Below are positions 36,115-45,236 of a stretch of DNA of 64,000 nucleotides, one piece after another. Both the position numbers and the translations under genes were made by a program. The stretch's first letter is position 1. Every line of letters starts with the position of its first letter. Origin of the DNA: Deltaproteobacteria bacterium (GTDB taxonomy: Bacteria > Myxococcota_A > Polyangia > Polyangiales > JADJMO01); NCBI GenBank assembly GCA_025363655.1, contig JANYDK010000073.1:175775-239774 (forward strand). The letters are read 5' to 3'. The notes below the pieces were generated by a model, which did no database searches, was not told where the DNA came from, and saw nothing but the letters and a program-made list of their open reading frames with translations.

Positions 36115-36870
36115 ATGATCCCCGACGCCGACGCCCTCGTCGCCCGCACGATTGCGCAAGAAGGCCGCCCTACGCCGCTGCTCACTGTGGTGATCCCCGC
36201 CTACAACGAGGTGAAGACGATCACCTCGATCGTCGAAGCGGTCCTCGCCGCGCCGGTCGCCTCCAAGGAGATCATCGTCGTCGACGACGGCTCGAGCGAC
36301 GGCACCCGCGAGCTCTTGCAGGAGAAGGTCGCGCACATGCCGGGGGTGCGCGTCATCCTGCATCCGCACAACAAGGGCAAAGGCGCGGCGCTGCACACCG
36401 GCTTCCGCGAGGCGCGTGGTGACTACGTGCTCGTCCAGGACGCCGATCTCGAATACGACCCGCGCGAATATCCGAAGCTGCTGGCGCCGCTGATCCTCGA
36501 TCACGCCGACGTCGTCTTCGGCTCGCGCTTCCTCGGCGGCGGTCCGCACCGAGTGCTCTACTTCTGGCACTCGATCGCCAACGGCCTGCTCACGCTCGCG
36601 TCCAATGTCGTCACCGACTTGAACCTCACCGACATGGAGACTTGTTACAAAGTCTTCCGCCGCGAAATCATCCAGTCGCTCACGCTCGAAGAAGAGCGCT
36701 TCGGCTTCGAGCCCGAGGTGACCGCGAAGATCGCGCGGCTCGGCGTGCGCGTGTACGAGACGCCGATCAGCTATCACGGGCGCACCTACGCCGAGGGCAA
36801 GAAGATCGGTCTCAAGGACGCGGTGCGCGCGCTGTACTGCGTCGGAAAATACGGCGTGCTGCGTCGCTGA
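36115..36870 (+). CDS. Family 2 glycosyltransferase, dolichyl/polyprenyl-phosphate hexose synthase type
   Basis: The GT-A domain reads LTVVIPAYNEVKTI, then IIVVDDGSSDGTREL with the nucleotide-binding Asp residues, and the metal-binding DADLEYDP. FGSRFLGGG, DLNLTDMETCYKVFRRE and GFEPEVTAKIARLG are typical of the GtrB/DPM1-like GT2 enzymes that load a sugar on polyprenyl phosphate. No C-terminal membrane spans are present (251 residues). The start at ATG 36115 has GGAAG about eight bases upstream. The lipid-linked sugar it makes would be the donor for a GT-C protein such as the divergent neighbour. Confidence 0.9.
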   Translation: MIPDADALVARTIAQEGRPTPLLTVVIPAYNEVKTITSIVEAVLAAPVASKEIIVVDDGSSDGTRELLQEKVAHMPGVRVILHPHNKGKGAALHTGFREARGDYVLVQDADLEYDPREYPKLLAPLILDHADVVFGSRFLGGGPHRVLYFWHSIANGLLTLASNVVTDLNLTDMETCYKVFRREIIQSLTLEEERFGFEPEVTAKIARLGVRVYETPISYHGRTYAEGKKIGLKDAVRALYCVGKYGVLRR

Positions 36871-36937
36871 GCGAGCCTCGATCGACGGAGGCGTTCACCG
36901 AGACGTCACCGAACGGACTGGGGAGGTAGGTGAAGGC

Positions 36938-38251
36938 GTGCTACCAAAGGGCGTGGCTTTGGCTTCCCGCATCTCCGCCTGTTTCGGCCTATTTGTGCCG
37001 CTCGTCGCAGCGTGTGCAAACGGCAACGAGAAGAGCCCAGACAATCGCGACTCGGCGGTGGGTGACATTTCGTCCCTCGACGGAGGTATGTCCGACTCCG
37101 ACATCGTCGACGCGGACTCCTCCACACCCGACGCAGCTTTCGACGTCGGTCCGACCGACACTGGGCCGATCGAGCTCGACGCTGCGTGTGCCATCGCCAC
37201 CGAGACGGCGAAGACCGAAGCGTTGCCGGTCGACATCATCTGGGTCGTCGACAACTCGTCGAGCATGCAGCCTGCGGTCGCCGAGGTGAAGGCCGGCCTC
37301 AACGACTTCGCCACGGCCATCGGCGCCAAGAGCCTCGACTACAAAGTGATCATGCTCGCCATCAAGAGCGAGACGAGCCCGATCACCGTCGGTGGCGGCA
37401 CGCGCTATCCGGTGTGCATTCCTCCGCCCCTGTCCGGCGATACGCACTGTGGCGACGGGCCGCGCTTTCATCACTCGAACGTCGACATCAAGAGTACGCA
37501 GCCGCTCGAGCAGTTCCTCGGCTCGCTCGCGCAGACGGCAGGCTACAAGGCAGGCGAAGCACGCGGCGCCGACGTGTGGGCCGATCAGCTTCGTCCCGCG
37601 GCCACCAAGACCATCGTCGTGGTCACCGACGACGAGACTCGTCTCAGCGCGGTCGACTTCGAGACCTTCCCCGGCGGCCCCAACCCGAACAACTCTGCGC
37701 TGATCTTGCCGCCGGGAATCCTTGATCCCAGCTGGAAGGGACAATTCGACGGCTACGTCTTCAGCGCGCTCTATGGGTGGGGCTCGGAGACGACGGCGAG
37801 CACCGTCTGCACGTACTCCGACGGCAGCAAGCCCGCGAGCTCGGGCCCGACGTACACCACGCTCGTGAAGAAGACGTCGGGAGCACGCGCGCAGATCTGT
37901 GCGGGCGCCACCGCGTGGAAGCCGTTCTTCGACGCCATCGCGACCGCAGTGGTCAAGGCCTCGAAGCTCTCGTGCGACGTGAGCATCCCCATCCCTTCGA
38001 AGGGCACGCTCGATCCGGGAGCGATCAACGTCCAGCTCGTCGTCGGCGGCGTGACCACGCTCATCCCCAAGGTGAAGGACGCGGCCTCGTGTGGGAAAGA
38101 CGTCGGCTGGTACTACGACTCGGACGCGACGCCGACCAAGGTGCTCCTCTGTCCGGCCGCATGCGACGCCGTCAACAGCTCGGTCGGCGTCGACAAGCTC
38201 GGAAAGATCGACATCCTCTTCGGCTGCAAGACGATCTCCGTCATCAAGTGA
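36938..38251 (+). CDS. vWA-domain lipoprotein
   Basis: The GTG start has GGGAGG nearby. A signal peptide ending PLVAAC gives a lipidated Cys at about residue 26. An Asp/Ser-rich linker follows to about residue 75, and then a von Willebrand A domain begins PVDIIWVVDNSSSM with an intact DxSxS MIDAS. The remainder contains CIPPPL...CGDG and several other cysteines that probably form disulfides in the periplasm or on the surface. Similar Asp-rich vWA lipoproteins are abundant in myxobacteria. The ligand is unknown. No export partner or operon neighbour is apparent. Confidence 0.84.
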   Translation: MLPKGVALASRISACFGLFVPLVAACANGNEKSPDNRDSAVGDISSLDGGMSDSDIVDADSSTPDAAFDVGPTDTGPIELDAACAIATETAKTEALPVDIIWVVDNSSSMQPAVAEVKAGLNDFATAIGAKSLDYKVIMLAIKSETSPITVGGGTRYPVCIPPPLSGDTHCGDGPRFHHSNVDIKSTQPLEQFLGSLAQTAGYKAGEARGADVWADQLRPAATKTIVVVTDDETRLSAVDFETFPGGPNPNNSALILPPGILDPSWKGQFDGYVFSALYGWGSETTASTVCTYSDGSKPASSGPTYTTLVKKTSGARAQICAGATAWKPFFDAIATAVVKASKLSCDVSIPIPSKGTLDPGAINVQLVVGGVTTLIPKVKDAASCGKDVGWYYDSDATPTKVLLCPAACDAVNSSVGVDKLGKIDILFGCKTISVIK

Positions 38252-38326
38252 GCTGTCTCGCGAAACGTGAGCAGCTCCTGATCCCCCCAATTTCCCTAGA
38301 TTGTCGATTTGGCCGATACTGGTCCG

Positions 38327-40714
38327 ATGGTCCAGGGGCTGGAGCCGGATGAGGCCGCGAGGCTCGCCGCGCTGCGCTCGTATCGAGTGATCGGCGCCGC
38401 GAGCAGCCCCGCGTTCGACGCCATCGTGCGCGTGGCGGCGCGGGTGGCGAAGGCGCCGGTGGCGATCGTCAGCCTCGTCGACGAAGAGCGCGTCTTCCAT
38501 CTCGCGGCGATTGGCACCGAACCAGGGAAGAGCGTGTCGCGCGAGGGCTCGCTCTGTGCCGAAGCGATCCGCGGCCTCTCGCCGTTCGTGGTCGAAGACC
38601 TCTCGGTCGATGCTCGCTTCGACACGACGGGCCTGACCCTCGGCGAGAGCCGACTGCGCTCGTACACCGGCTTGCCGCTCGTCACCCCCGACGGGCACGC
38701 GCTGGGCACGCTCTGCATCCTCGACACCGTGGTGCGCGGGCTCGACGACGACGTCCTGGGCATCCTCGGCGATCTGGCGATCGCCACCGGGCGTCTCCTC
38801 GAACAGCACCGGCTCGAAGTGCGACGCGAGGAAGCCGAACGCGGGCAGCGGACGCTCGAGCGCGAACGTCAACTGCTCTTCGACGCGCTGCCGGCGGCCA
38901 TCGGATACGTCGATCCCGAGTACATCTGCCGCTACTTCAACGCCAAACACGTCGAGTTTTTCGGTTGGTGGTCCGAGACCTCGATCGGCCGTCCGCTACG
39001 TGAAGTCCTCGGCGAGAAGCTCTTCGAGGAGCATCGTGAGAAGTTCGACCGCGCGCTCGCCGGCGAGGAGCTCACGTGGTCGTCGAAGCTCACCGATCGG
39101 AGCGGGCGCATCCGTCACTTCGAGGTGACGTGTCTTCCGATCCGCGACGAGGGCTCTGTACGGGGTGCGGCGATCGTCGCCTTCGAGGTGACCGCGCAAC
39201 GCGAGGCCGAGGCGATGCTCGAGACGGAGCAGGCGCTCCAGCGGCTCGTCTTGCAAAATGTGCCCGACGGGGCGGTATTTCTCTTCGGCCACGACAAGCG
39301 CGTGGTGCGCGCGTACGGCGGGGAGATCTTCGCGCGCGCCGGTCTCAGCGCGCGTGACTACGAAGGTCGTCTCGTCGGCGAGTGGGCGCTGCCGGAGAAC
39401 CGCGAGCCGATTCTCGCGGCGATGGAGCGCTGTCTCGCGGGTGAACGCGCGGACGTCGTCATCACACGCAATGCCCGCACCTACCACACCACTTTCGTAC
39501 CATCGCTCGGGACCGACGGAGGCGTGACCTATGGCATGGTCTTCTCGCGCGACGTCACCGAGCAAGAGACGATGCGCGAGCACGTCGCGCGGCAAGAGCG
39601 ACTCGTCACCGTGGGCACGCTGGCGGCGGGTGTCGGGCACGAAATCAACAATCCGCTCACCTACGTGCTCGCCAACCTCGCGGTCGCGTCGGGGCTGCTT
39701 TCAGCGCTACAAGGGCCGGCAACTACCATCCGTGAGCTGGGAGAGCTGCTCGGTGAGACGCACGACGGTGCGATGCGGATTCGCGACATCGTGCGGGGGC
39801 TCGCGGCCTTCAGTCGTCCAGACGATGCGGCGACGACGCTCGATCCAGGCAAGGCAGTCACCTCGGCGACGCGCCTCTGCGGCCGCGAGGTGAAGCTGCG
39901 TGCCGAGCTCAGGCTCGAGTTGCAGGCGACGCCGCCAGTGCTCGGCGACGAAGCACGCGTGGTCCAAGTGCTCGTGAACCTCCTGGTCAACGCTGCGCAG
40001 GCCTTCGATGCCGGTGACGCGAGCATGCATCACGTCGTCGTCCGCGCGCACGCCGACGCCGAAGGCAACGCCGTTCTCACCGTCAGCGACGATGGCCCAG
40101 GCATGAGCAAGGCGATCGCCGATCGCGTCTTCGAGCCATTTTTCACGACCAAGGCGGTCGGCACGGGCTCCGGTCTCGGGCTGTGGATTTCGCACAACAT
40201 CGTCGTCTCGCTCGGAGGCACCATCCGCTGCGAGAGCGTCGAAGGATGCGGGACCACCTTCACGCTCGTCTTTCCGCCGGCTTTTTCGTCGGTTCTTCCG
40301 TCGGTTTTTCCGCCGGCTCGGTCGACGTTGCCGACGAACGTGACGACGGCGACGCCCAAGAGGCGCGTGCTCGTCGTCGATGACGAGCTCGCGGTCGGGA
40401 GAATCCTCGGGCGCATTCTTCGCGGCTACGAGGTGGTCATCCTCGACGATCCGCTCGAGGCACGGGCGCGTTTGGCGCGGGAGACCTTCGACGTCGTCTT
40501 CTGCGACATGCTGATGCCGGCGCTCTCGGGGATGGAGCTTCACGAGGCGGTCTCAGCGACGCAGGCCGCGCGCTTCGTCTTCATGACCGGCGACTCGTTG
40601 CGGCCCGAGCTGCGCGCGTTCTTCGAGAGCACGCCGAACGAGCGCTTGGAGAAGCCGTTCGACGCCAACGCCGTTCGCGCTGTGGCAGCGCGGGTTCTTC
40701 ACGAAAACGTGTGA
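38327..40714 (+). CDS. Hybrid histidine kinase: GAF-PAS-PAS-HisKA-HATPase-REC
   Basis: A GAF domain (about residues 20-165, with ARVAKAPVAIVSLVDEER and LGTLCILDTV) is followed by two PAS domains (about 180-305 and 310-425). HisKA follows, with the phospho-acceptor in GVGHEINNPLTYVLAN near residue 437. The ATPase has NLLVNAAQAF, DDGPGMS and GSGLGLWIS. After a repeat-built Ser/Phe/Val linker comes a receiver domain whose acceptor Asp lies in VFCDMLMPALSG near residue 726. It is a cytoplasmic sensor with no membrane spans. TTG 38309 is a possible earlier start; ATG 38327 is preferred. No partner regulator is adjacent. Confidence 0.9.
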   Translation: MVQGLEPDEAARLAALRSYRVIGAASSPAFDAIVRVAARVAKAPVAIVSLVDEERVFHLAAIGTEPGKSVSREGSLCAEAIRGLSPFVVEDLSVDARFDTTGLTLGESRLRSYTGLPLVTPDGHALGTLCILDTVVRGLDDDVLGILGDLAIATGRLLEQHRLEVRREEAERGQRTLERERQLLFDALPAAIGYVDPEYICRYFNAKHVEFFGWWSETSIGRPLREVLGEKLFEEHREKFDRALAGEELTWSSKLTDRSGRIRHFEVTCLPIRDEGSVRGAAIVAFEVTAQREAEAMLETEQALQRLVLQNVPDGAVFLFGHDKRVVRAYGGEIFARAGLSARDYEGRLVGEWALPENREPILAAMERCLAGERADVVITRNARTYHTTFVPSLGTDGGVTYGMVFSRDVTEQETMREHVARQERLVTVGTLAAGVGHEINNPLTYVLANLAVASGLLSALQGPATTIRELGELLGETHDGAMRIRDIVRGLAAFSRPDDAATTLDPGKAVTSATRLCGREVKLRAELRLELQATPPVLGDEARVVQVLVNLLVNAAQAFDAGDASMHHVVVRAHADAEGNAVLTVSDDGPGMSKAIADRVFEPFFTTKAVGTGSGLGLWISHNIVVSLGGTIRCESVEGCGTTFTLVFPPAFSSVLPSVFPPARSTLPTNVTTATPKRRVLVVDDELAVGRILGRILRGYEVVILDDPLEARARLARETFDVVFCDMLMPALSGMELHEAVSATQAARFVFMTGDSLRPELRAFFESTPNERLEKPFDANAVRAVAARVLHENV
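40269..40316 (+). repeat. 12-bp tandem repeat, four units
   Basis: Four imperfect copies of TTTTTCGTCGGT/TCTTTCCGCCGG between the ATPase and receiver domains of the hybrid kinase encode the flexible interdomain linker. Confidence 0.7.
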
Positions 40715-40735
40715 CAGGCCGAGAGGGGCCGAAGC

Positions 40736-41236
40736 TCAGAGAGGGGTCTGTTCGACCATGCCCCAGAGTCCCGTCATCATCGACCACACGCGTGCTGCCG
40801 CCGGTGCGACCGGCTTGCCTCGAAACGAGTGCACCGCACCATCGAGTCGAATCGCGTAGAGCGGCGTGCCGACGGCTTCGGTGGTCGCGCGATCGAACGT
40901 CGCGAGGGCAGGGGATGCCGCGAGGGATCGCCAGGCCGAGACCGTCGCGCGAGCGGCGTGCCCGACGACCAACACGGCCTCCTCGTCTTCACCCGAGAGG
41001 AGCTCGATCGTGCCGTCCTCGCGGAGGACGACCGTGCGACTGGCCATCGACGCCTCGTCGGTGCGCGAGATGGCAACGACGACGTTGGCCCGACGATCGG
41101 TGACGGCGCCGCCTTCGTTGGCGTCGATCACGATCATCGAGCCGCATGTGCCGCACCGGACACGACGAATCGACGTCGACTGACCGCGGGCGACGCACGC
41201 GCATCCACACGACGGACAGAGGGTGTTGGTGTTCAT
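40736..41236 (-). CDS. Zinc-ribbon protein of unknown function
   Basis: The N-terminus has two CxxC knuckles, LCPSCGCACV and RCGTCGSMIV, forming a zinc ribbon in residues 5-40. The remaining 125 residues contain VVLREDGTIELLSGEDEEAV, a beta-rich stretch, and LDGAVHSFRGKPV before a helical end. No signal peptide or membrane segment is present. It lies downstream of the RRM/62-aa gene pair on the same strand, which would suit a nucleic-acid- or translation-related role, but this is only positional. It is convergent with the hybrid kinase gene. Confidence 0.68.
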   Translation of the reverse strand: MNTNTLCPSCGCACVARGQSTSIRRVRCGTCGSMIVIDANEGGAVTDRRANVVVAISRTDEASMASRTVVLREDGTIELLSGEDEEAVLVVGHAARATVSAWRSLAASPALATFDRATTEAVGTPLYAIRLDGAVHSFRGKPVAPAAARVWSMMTGLWGMVEQTPL

Positions 41237-41299
41237 CGAGTCTCCTCGCGGCTCACGCAGCTGCGATCACGTGGATCACACGCGGCTCAGTCGCGCGGA

Positions 41300-41488
41300 T
41301 CAGTAGAGCTCTTGCTCCGGCTGCGGCCCCGGCACGATGCCGGCGATGTCCGGGTCTTCGCCCGGTTCTCCGCCACCCGGCGTGCCTGCCTTTTCCTTCC
41401 GCTCGACGCGGCGGACGGCCTTCTCTTCCTGACGTTCTTTGCGAGCGCGTTCTTTCTCGCGCTTCTTCACGGACGGATTGCCGGCCAT
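41300..41488 (-). CDS. Small basic protein (62 aa) found beside RRM genes
   Basis: The protein begins NPSVKKREKERARKERQEEK, a highly charged helix, and ends in a Gly/Pro/Asp-rich tail with DPDIAGIVPGPQPEQEL. The same NPSVxKRxKExARxERQ start and DPDIAxIVPGPQP end occur in a small protein family I recognise from myxobacterial and other deltaproteobacterial genomes, without known function. AAGGAGAT six bases before ATG makes the start certain. The basic helix suggests RNA or ribosome association. It follows the RRM gene after 128 bases that contain a strong hairpin. Confidence 0.78.
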   Translation of the reverse strand: MAGNPSVKKREKERARKERQEEKAVRRVERKEKAGTPGGGEPGEDPDIAGIVPGPQPEQELY

Positions 41489-41510
41489 TGGATCTCCTTC
41501 GACCGCTCGT

Positions 41511-41553
41511 GAAACGTCAGGGGTCCGCCGATGGGCTGGCCCCTGACGATTTC
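41511..41553 (-). terminator. Long hairpin between RRM gene and 62-aa gene
   Basis: CGTCAGGGG and CCCCTGACG pair perfectly (9 bp) around a 16-base loop. After a single bulged A, four more pairs (GAAA with TTTC) extend the stem to 13 bp. On the minus strand it follows the RRM gene and precedes the 62-aa gene by about 23 bases. There is no clear U-run, so it may be a terminator/attenuator or a 5'-leader structure controlling the small gene. Confidence 0.55.
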
Positions 41554-41616
41554 ACGGCAATTCACGCTGTTCGCGCCCCCGACACGCACGTTGCGCGTCG
41601 CAGAGCACGAGACTCG

Positions 41617-41982
<366 letters not shown>

Positions 41983-42292
41983 GCGAATTCGTTCTCTTCT
42001 CGGGCCCGAGAGCGCGCGAAAGCCGCGCTAATGATGAGTACCGTCCGTTCCGGGAGCCTGGCCAGATCGGGGGCGCTGCAGGAAAAAACCCGCAGCCACA
42101 CACGCCGTCAGAGGCCGACCACAAAGTGCCAGAACCAGACGTAGAGTGAGCGGCGAGACAATACGACTTTTCCGGCGGAACGCAACGTGCGTGGCGAGAA
42201 TTCGTCCGTTGAGGATTATCACTCCTCTTCTTGGAGTAGTCCCATCGGACCGACGGCGTCATCCCGCCCTGGGTGTCGGCTATCCTGCGGTC
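41983..42292. other. Intergenic region between divergent RRM and monooxygenase genes
   Basis: These 310 bases contain no credible gene. A small hairpin (42075-42096, GCTGC/GCAGC arms plus GG/CC around six A residues) lies about 95 bases upstream of the RRM start. Both promoters must be here. A long leader upstream of a cold-inducible-type RRM gene could be regulatory. I see no confident -35/-10 pair. Confidence 0.5.
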
Positions 42293-43798
42293 GTGGAATC
42301 GAACCATGTCGACGTGCTCATCGTCGGTGCCGGCCTCTCGGGCATCGGCGCGGCGTACCACCTCCAGACCAACTGCCCGACCAAGACCTACGCCATCCTC
42401 GAGGGACGCGCGCGGCTCGGGGGCACGTGGGATCTCTTTCGCTACCCCGGCATTCGCTCGGACTCGGACATGTACACGCTCGGATATTCGTTCCGGCCAT
42501 GGACCAACCCGAAGGCGATCGCCGATGGTCCGTCGATCCTCGCGTACGTGCGAGAGACGGCCGAGCTGCATGGCATCGACAAGAAGATTCGCTTTCATCA
42601 TCGCGTCGAGCACGCCAGTTGGTCGACGGAGAAGGCGCTCTGGACGGTGACCGTTCGAAAGATGGTCGAGCGCGGCGAGGGCGAGGGCGAGGGCGAGGCA
42701 ACGCCGGGCGAGGCGGTGATCTACACCTGCAACTTCCTCTTCATGTGCGCCGGCTATTACGACTACGACGGCGGCTACACGCCGGAATTTCCGGGGATCG
42801 AGCGCTTCGGCGGCAAGGTGGTGCACCCGCAGAAGTGGACCGCGGACATCGACTACGCCGGTAAGAAGGTCGTCGTCATCGGCTCGGGGGCGACGGCGGT
42901 GACGCTGGTGCCGGAGATGGCGAAGAAGGCCGCGCACGTGACGATGTTGCAGCGCTCGCCGACGTACATCGTCTCGATGCCAGAGAAGGACAAGATCGCC
43001 AATTGGCTTCGCGAGAAGCTCCCCGGCAAAGCGGCGTACGCGATCTCGCGTTGGAAGAACGTGCTCCTCGGGATGGCGTTCTACAACTACAGCCGGCGCT
43101 TTCCCGAGCGCGCGAAGAAGGGGATGGTCGGCCTCGTCAAGAAGGAGCTGGGCAAGACCGTCGACGTGCAGCAGCACTTCACGCCCAAGTACAATCCTTG
43201 GGATCAGCGCGTCTGCTTGGTGCCGGATGGCGACCTCTTCCAGACGCTCCGCGCGGGGCGCGCGTCGGTGGTGACCGATCACATCGAGACCTTCACCGAG
43301 AAGGGAATCAAGCTGAAATCAGGCGCCGAGCTGGAGGCCGATTTGGTGGTCACCGCGACGGGGCTGCAGCTGAAGTTCCTCGGCGGGCTGAAGGTGGAGG
43401 TCGACGGCAAGACGATCGAGCCGTCGCAGACGATGGCCTACAAGGGAATGATGTGCAGCGACGTACCGAACCTGGCGCTCGCCATCGGCTACACCAACGC
43501 CTCGTGGACGTTGAAGTGCGATCTGACCGGTGAGTACGTCTGCCGGCTGATCAACCACATGGACAAGCATGGGTACGCCTATGCGACGCCGCGGCGGAAC
43601 GATCCGAAGCTGAAGGAAGAGTTGCTGCTCGATTTCAGCTCGGGGTACGTGAAGCGCTCGATCGACAAGTTCCCGCGGCAAGGGTCGTTCGCGCCGTGGA
43701 AGCTCTATCAGAACTACGCGCTCGACTTGGTGACGCTGCGGCACGCGCCGATCGAGGACGGGGCGATGCAGTTCTCGCGTTCGGCGGCGAGGCACTGA
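42293..43798 (+). CDS. EthA-like flavin monooxygenase (Baeyer-Villiger type)
   Basis: This 501-residue enzyme starts at GTG 42293, right before DVLIVGAGLSGIGAAYHLQ (FAD Rossmann). ARLGGTWDLFRYPGIRSDSDMYT, the fingerprint-like FGGKVVHPQKW, and the NADPH motif VVVIGSGATAVTLVPEM follow, with MLQRSPTYIV next. This ordering closely matches mycobacterial EthA/MymA-type monooxygenases that oxidise ketones and thioamides. A 6-bp GAGGGC repeat inserts an EGEGEGE stretch near residue 128. The earlier frame upstream to 42146 is unsupported. No regulator of the EthR type is adjacent. Confidence 0.9.
   Translation: MESNHVDVLIVGAGLSGIGAAYHLQTNCPTKTYAILEGRARLGGTWDLFRYPGIRSDSDMYTLGYSFRPWTNPKAIADGPSILAYVRETAELHGIDKKIRFHHRVEHASWSTEKALWTVTVRKMVERGEGEGEGEATPGEAVIYTCNFLFMCAGYYDYDGGYTPEFPGIERFGGKVVHPQKWTADIDYAGKKVVVIGSGATAVTLVPEMAKKAAHVTMLQRSPTYIVSMPEKDKIANWLREKLPGKAAYAISRWKNVLLGMAFYNYSRRFPERAKKGMVGLVKKELGKTVDVQQHFTPKYNPWDQRVCLVPDGDLFQTLRAGRASVVTDHIETFTEKGIKLKSGAELEADLVVTATGLQLKFLGGLKVEVDGKTIEPSQTMAYKGMMCSDVPNLALAIGYTNASWTLKCDLTGEYVCRLINHMDKHGYAYATPRRNDPKLKEELLLDFSSGYVKRSIDKFPRQGSFAPWKLYQNYALDLVTLRHAPIEDGAMQFSRSAARH
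42674..42698 (+). repeat. 6-bp tandem repeat, about four units
   Basis: GCGAGG repeats in frame within the monooxygenase gene and adds alternating Glu/Gly residues in a surface loop. Confidence 0.65.
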
Positions 43799-43813
43799 GA
43801 CGTGACGAGCCGG

Positions 43814-44073
43814 GGCTCGACGCCAGCCTCGCAGGCGTGACGCCGAGCGGGGGCACCGATCTCGTCCTCTTGCAGATGGACGCCAAGGGGAAGATCACGA
43901 AGCAGCGGCACTTCGTCGACGGGGTCGCTCCGCAGGCCCTCGCGGTCGATCCCTTCGGAAACGTCGCGATCGTCGGCTCGCTCACGGGCAAGGCCGATTT
44001 CACCTTCACCCGCCTGACGTCGACCGCCGGCACGTCGAAGGATCAGGCCTTCATCAGCCGCTTTCTCAAGTGA
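43814..44073 (+). pseudogene. 3' remnant of a beta-propeller (SBBP-type) surface protein gene
   Basis: From about 43820 the frame reads GGTDLVLLQMDAKGKITKQR, then ALAVDPFGNVAIVGSLTGKA, and ends KDQAFISRFLK. These are the building blocks of SBBP/NHL-like beta-propeller repeat proteins (DxxGNVxIxG blades ending in an F.SRF strand), normally several hundred residues long with a signal peptide. Here only one or two blades remain. The frame upstream runs into the end of the monooxygenase gene with no start or signal sequence. It is best read as the tail of a deleted gene. It overlaps the last bases of the convergent ada gene. Confidence 0.65.
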
Positions 44074-45181
44074 CGTTTTCTCGAGTGACGTTTTCTCGGG
44101 TGATACCTTCTCGAGTGATGAGCCCCGTCGCTTCGCGCGCGAGAAGCGCTCGTTTTCGCTCGATGCCCCAGCGATAACCGGCGAGGGCGCCGTCTTGGCG
44201 GACGACGCGATGGCAGGGAATGGCGACCGCGAGCGCGTTGGCGCCGCAGGCTTGGGCGACCGCGCGGTGTGACTTCGGCGCGCCGACGCGCGCGGCGAGC
44301 TCGGCGTAGCTGATGGTGACGCCGGCCGGAATTTTTCGCAGCGCTTGCCAGACGCGCCTCTGAAACGCCGTTCCGCGGACGTCGAGCGGCAGCGCACCAG
44401 CTTCGCCCGGGCGCTCGACGAGGCCGATGACGGCGGCGACGAGCGACTCGAACGGCGCGTCTCCTCCGACGAGGTCGGCGCGCGCGAAGCGACGTTCGAG
44501 CTCGCGTACCAGCTCGTCGGGATCGTCTCCCAGCGAGATCGCGCAGACCCCGACCGTCGTGGCGGCGACGAGGATGGCGCCGAGCGAGCACTGGCCGACG
44601 GCGAAGCGGATCTCGACGCGCTCACCCCCTCGACGAAATCGCGTGGGGGTCATTCCGAGGACCGCGTTCGAGGTCGCGTAGAAACGACCGCCGGAGCCGT
44701 AGCCGGCGTCGAACACCGCTGCGGTCACGCTGCCGCCGTTTTGCAGGTTCTTTTGCACGCGCGCGTGACGATGCGCGGTCGCGTACGCCTTCGGGGTGAC
44801 GCCCGTCGTCGCTTTGAAGAGGCGATGAAGATGAAAGACGCTGAGACCGGCGCGATCGGCGAGCTCGCCGAGCGTCGGTTCGGCCTCGCTCGTCTCGATG
44901 TGGCGACAGAGCTCGGCGACGAGCTCGGCGCGCCTCGCCTCGAGCGGCGGCTCGTTGGGACGGCAGCGCTTGCACGGCCTGTATCCCGCTTTTCGCGCCG
45001 AGGCCGTGGTTGGGTGGTAGTCGACGTTTTCTGGACGCGGCGTGCGCGCGGCGCATGAGGGGCGGCAATAGACTCCGGTGGTGACGACTGCGTAAAAGAA
45101 GGTGCCATCGGCGCTGGCGTCGCGCGCGCAGACGGCGTGGTAGCGGGGATCGACCTTCGGCGAGTTCGACTGCGTGGGCAT
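44066..45181 (-). CDS. ada: Ada: methylphosphotriester/O6-methylguanine-DNA methyltransferase and transcriptional activator
   Basis: The N-terminal zinc domain has VYCRPSCAARTPRPENV with the methyl-accepting Cys, plus GYRPCKRCRPN. The AraC-type HTH region reads LGELADRAGLSVFHLHRLFK, then DAGYGSGGRFY. The C-terminal methyltransferase has IPCHRVVRQDG (active-site Cys) preceded by VGAPKSHRAVAQACGANA. It repairs methyl damage and, once methylated, activates its own regulon. Beyond the normal end (LLAREA) lies an extra tail, TREGITRENVTRENVT, created by 15-bp tandem repeats. A 9-bp repeat array precedes the start codon. Confidence 0.94.
   Translation of the reverse strand: MPTQSNSPKVDPRYHAVCARDASADGTFFYAVVTTGVYCRPSCAARTPRPENVDYHPTTASARKAGYRPCKRCRPNEPPLEARRAELVAELCRHIETSEAEPTLGELADRAGLSVFHLHRLFKATTGVTPKAYATAHRHARVQKNLQNGGSVTAAVFDAGYGSGGRFYATSNAVLGMTPTRFRRGGERVEIRFAVGQCSLGAILVAATTVGVCAISLGDDPDELVRELERRFARADLVGGDAPFESLVAAVIGLVERPGEAGALPLDVRGTAFQRRVWQALRKIPAGVTISYAELAARVGAPKSHRAVAQACGANALAVAIPCHRVVRQDGALAGYRWGIERKRALLAREATGLITREGITRENVTRENVT
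44072..44119. repeat. 15-bp tandem repeat, three units
   Basis: Three copies of TGACGTTTTCTCGAG-like units (the third diverged) at the 3' end of ada encode the repeated TRENV/TREGI tail of the protein. Confidence 0.75.
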
Positions 45182-45193
45182 GACGTCGCGCTC

Positions 45194-45236
45194 CTTCCAA
45201 GACTTCCAAGACTTCCAAGACTTCCAGGACTTCGAG
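45194..45236. repeat. 9-bp tandem repeat, four units plus partial, upstream of ada
   Basis: CTTCCAAGA is repeated three times perfectly, then once with one change and once partially. It lies in non-coding DNA 13 to 55 bases upstream of the ada start codon, where a promoter or leader would be. On the ada strand it reads TCTTGGAAG. Confidence 0.8.

Noticed and set aside
42075..42096. Hairpin with an A-rich loop considered as a riboswitch or terminator.
   Set aside because: It is only a 5-bp stem plus two pairs, with no U-run on the relevant strand. It is noted inside the intergenic entry but not called separately.
45194..45236. Possible CRISPR-like array upstream of ada.
   Set aside because: The units are 9 bp, contiguous and without spacers, so this is a simple tandem repeat.
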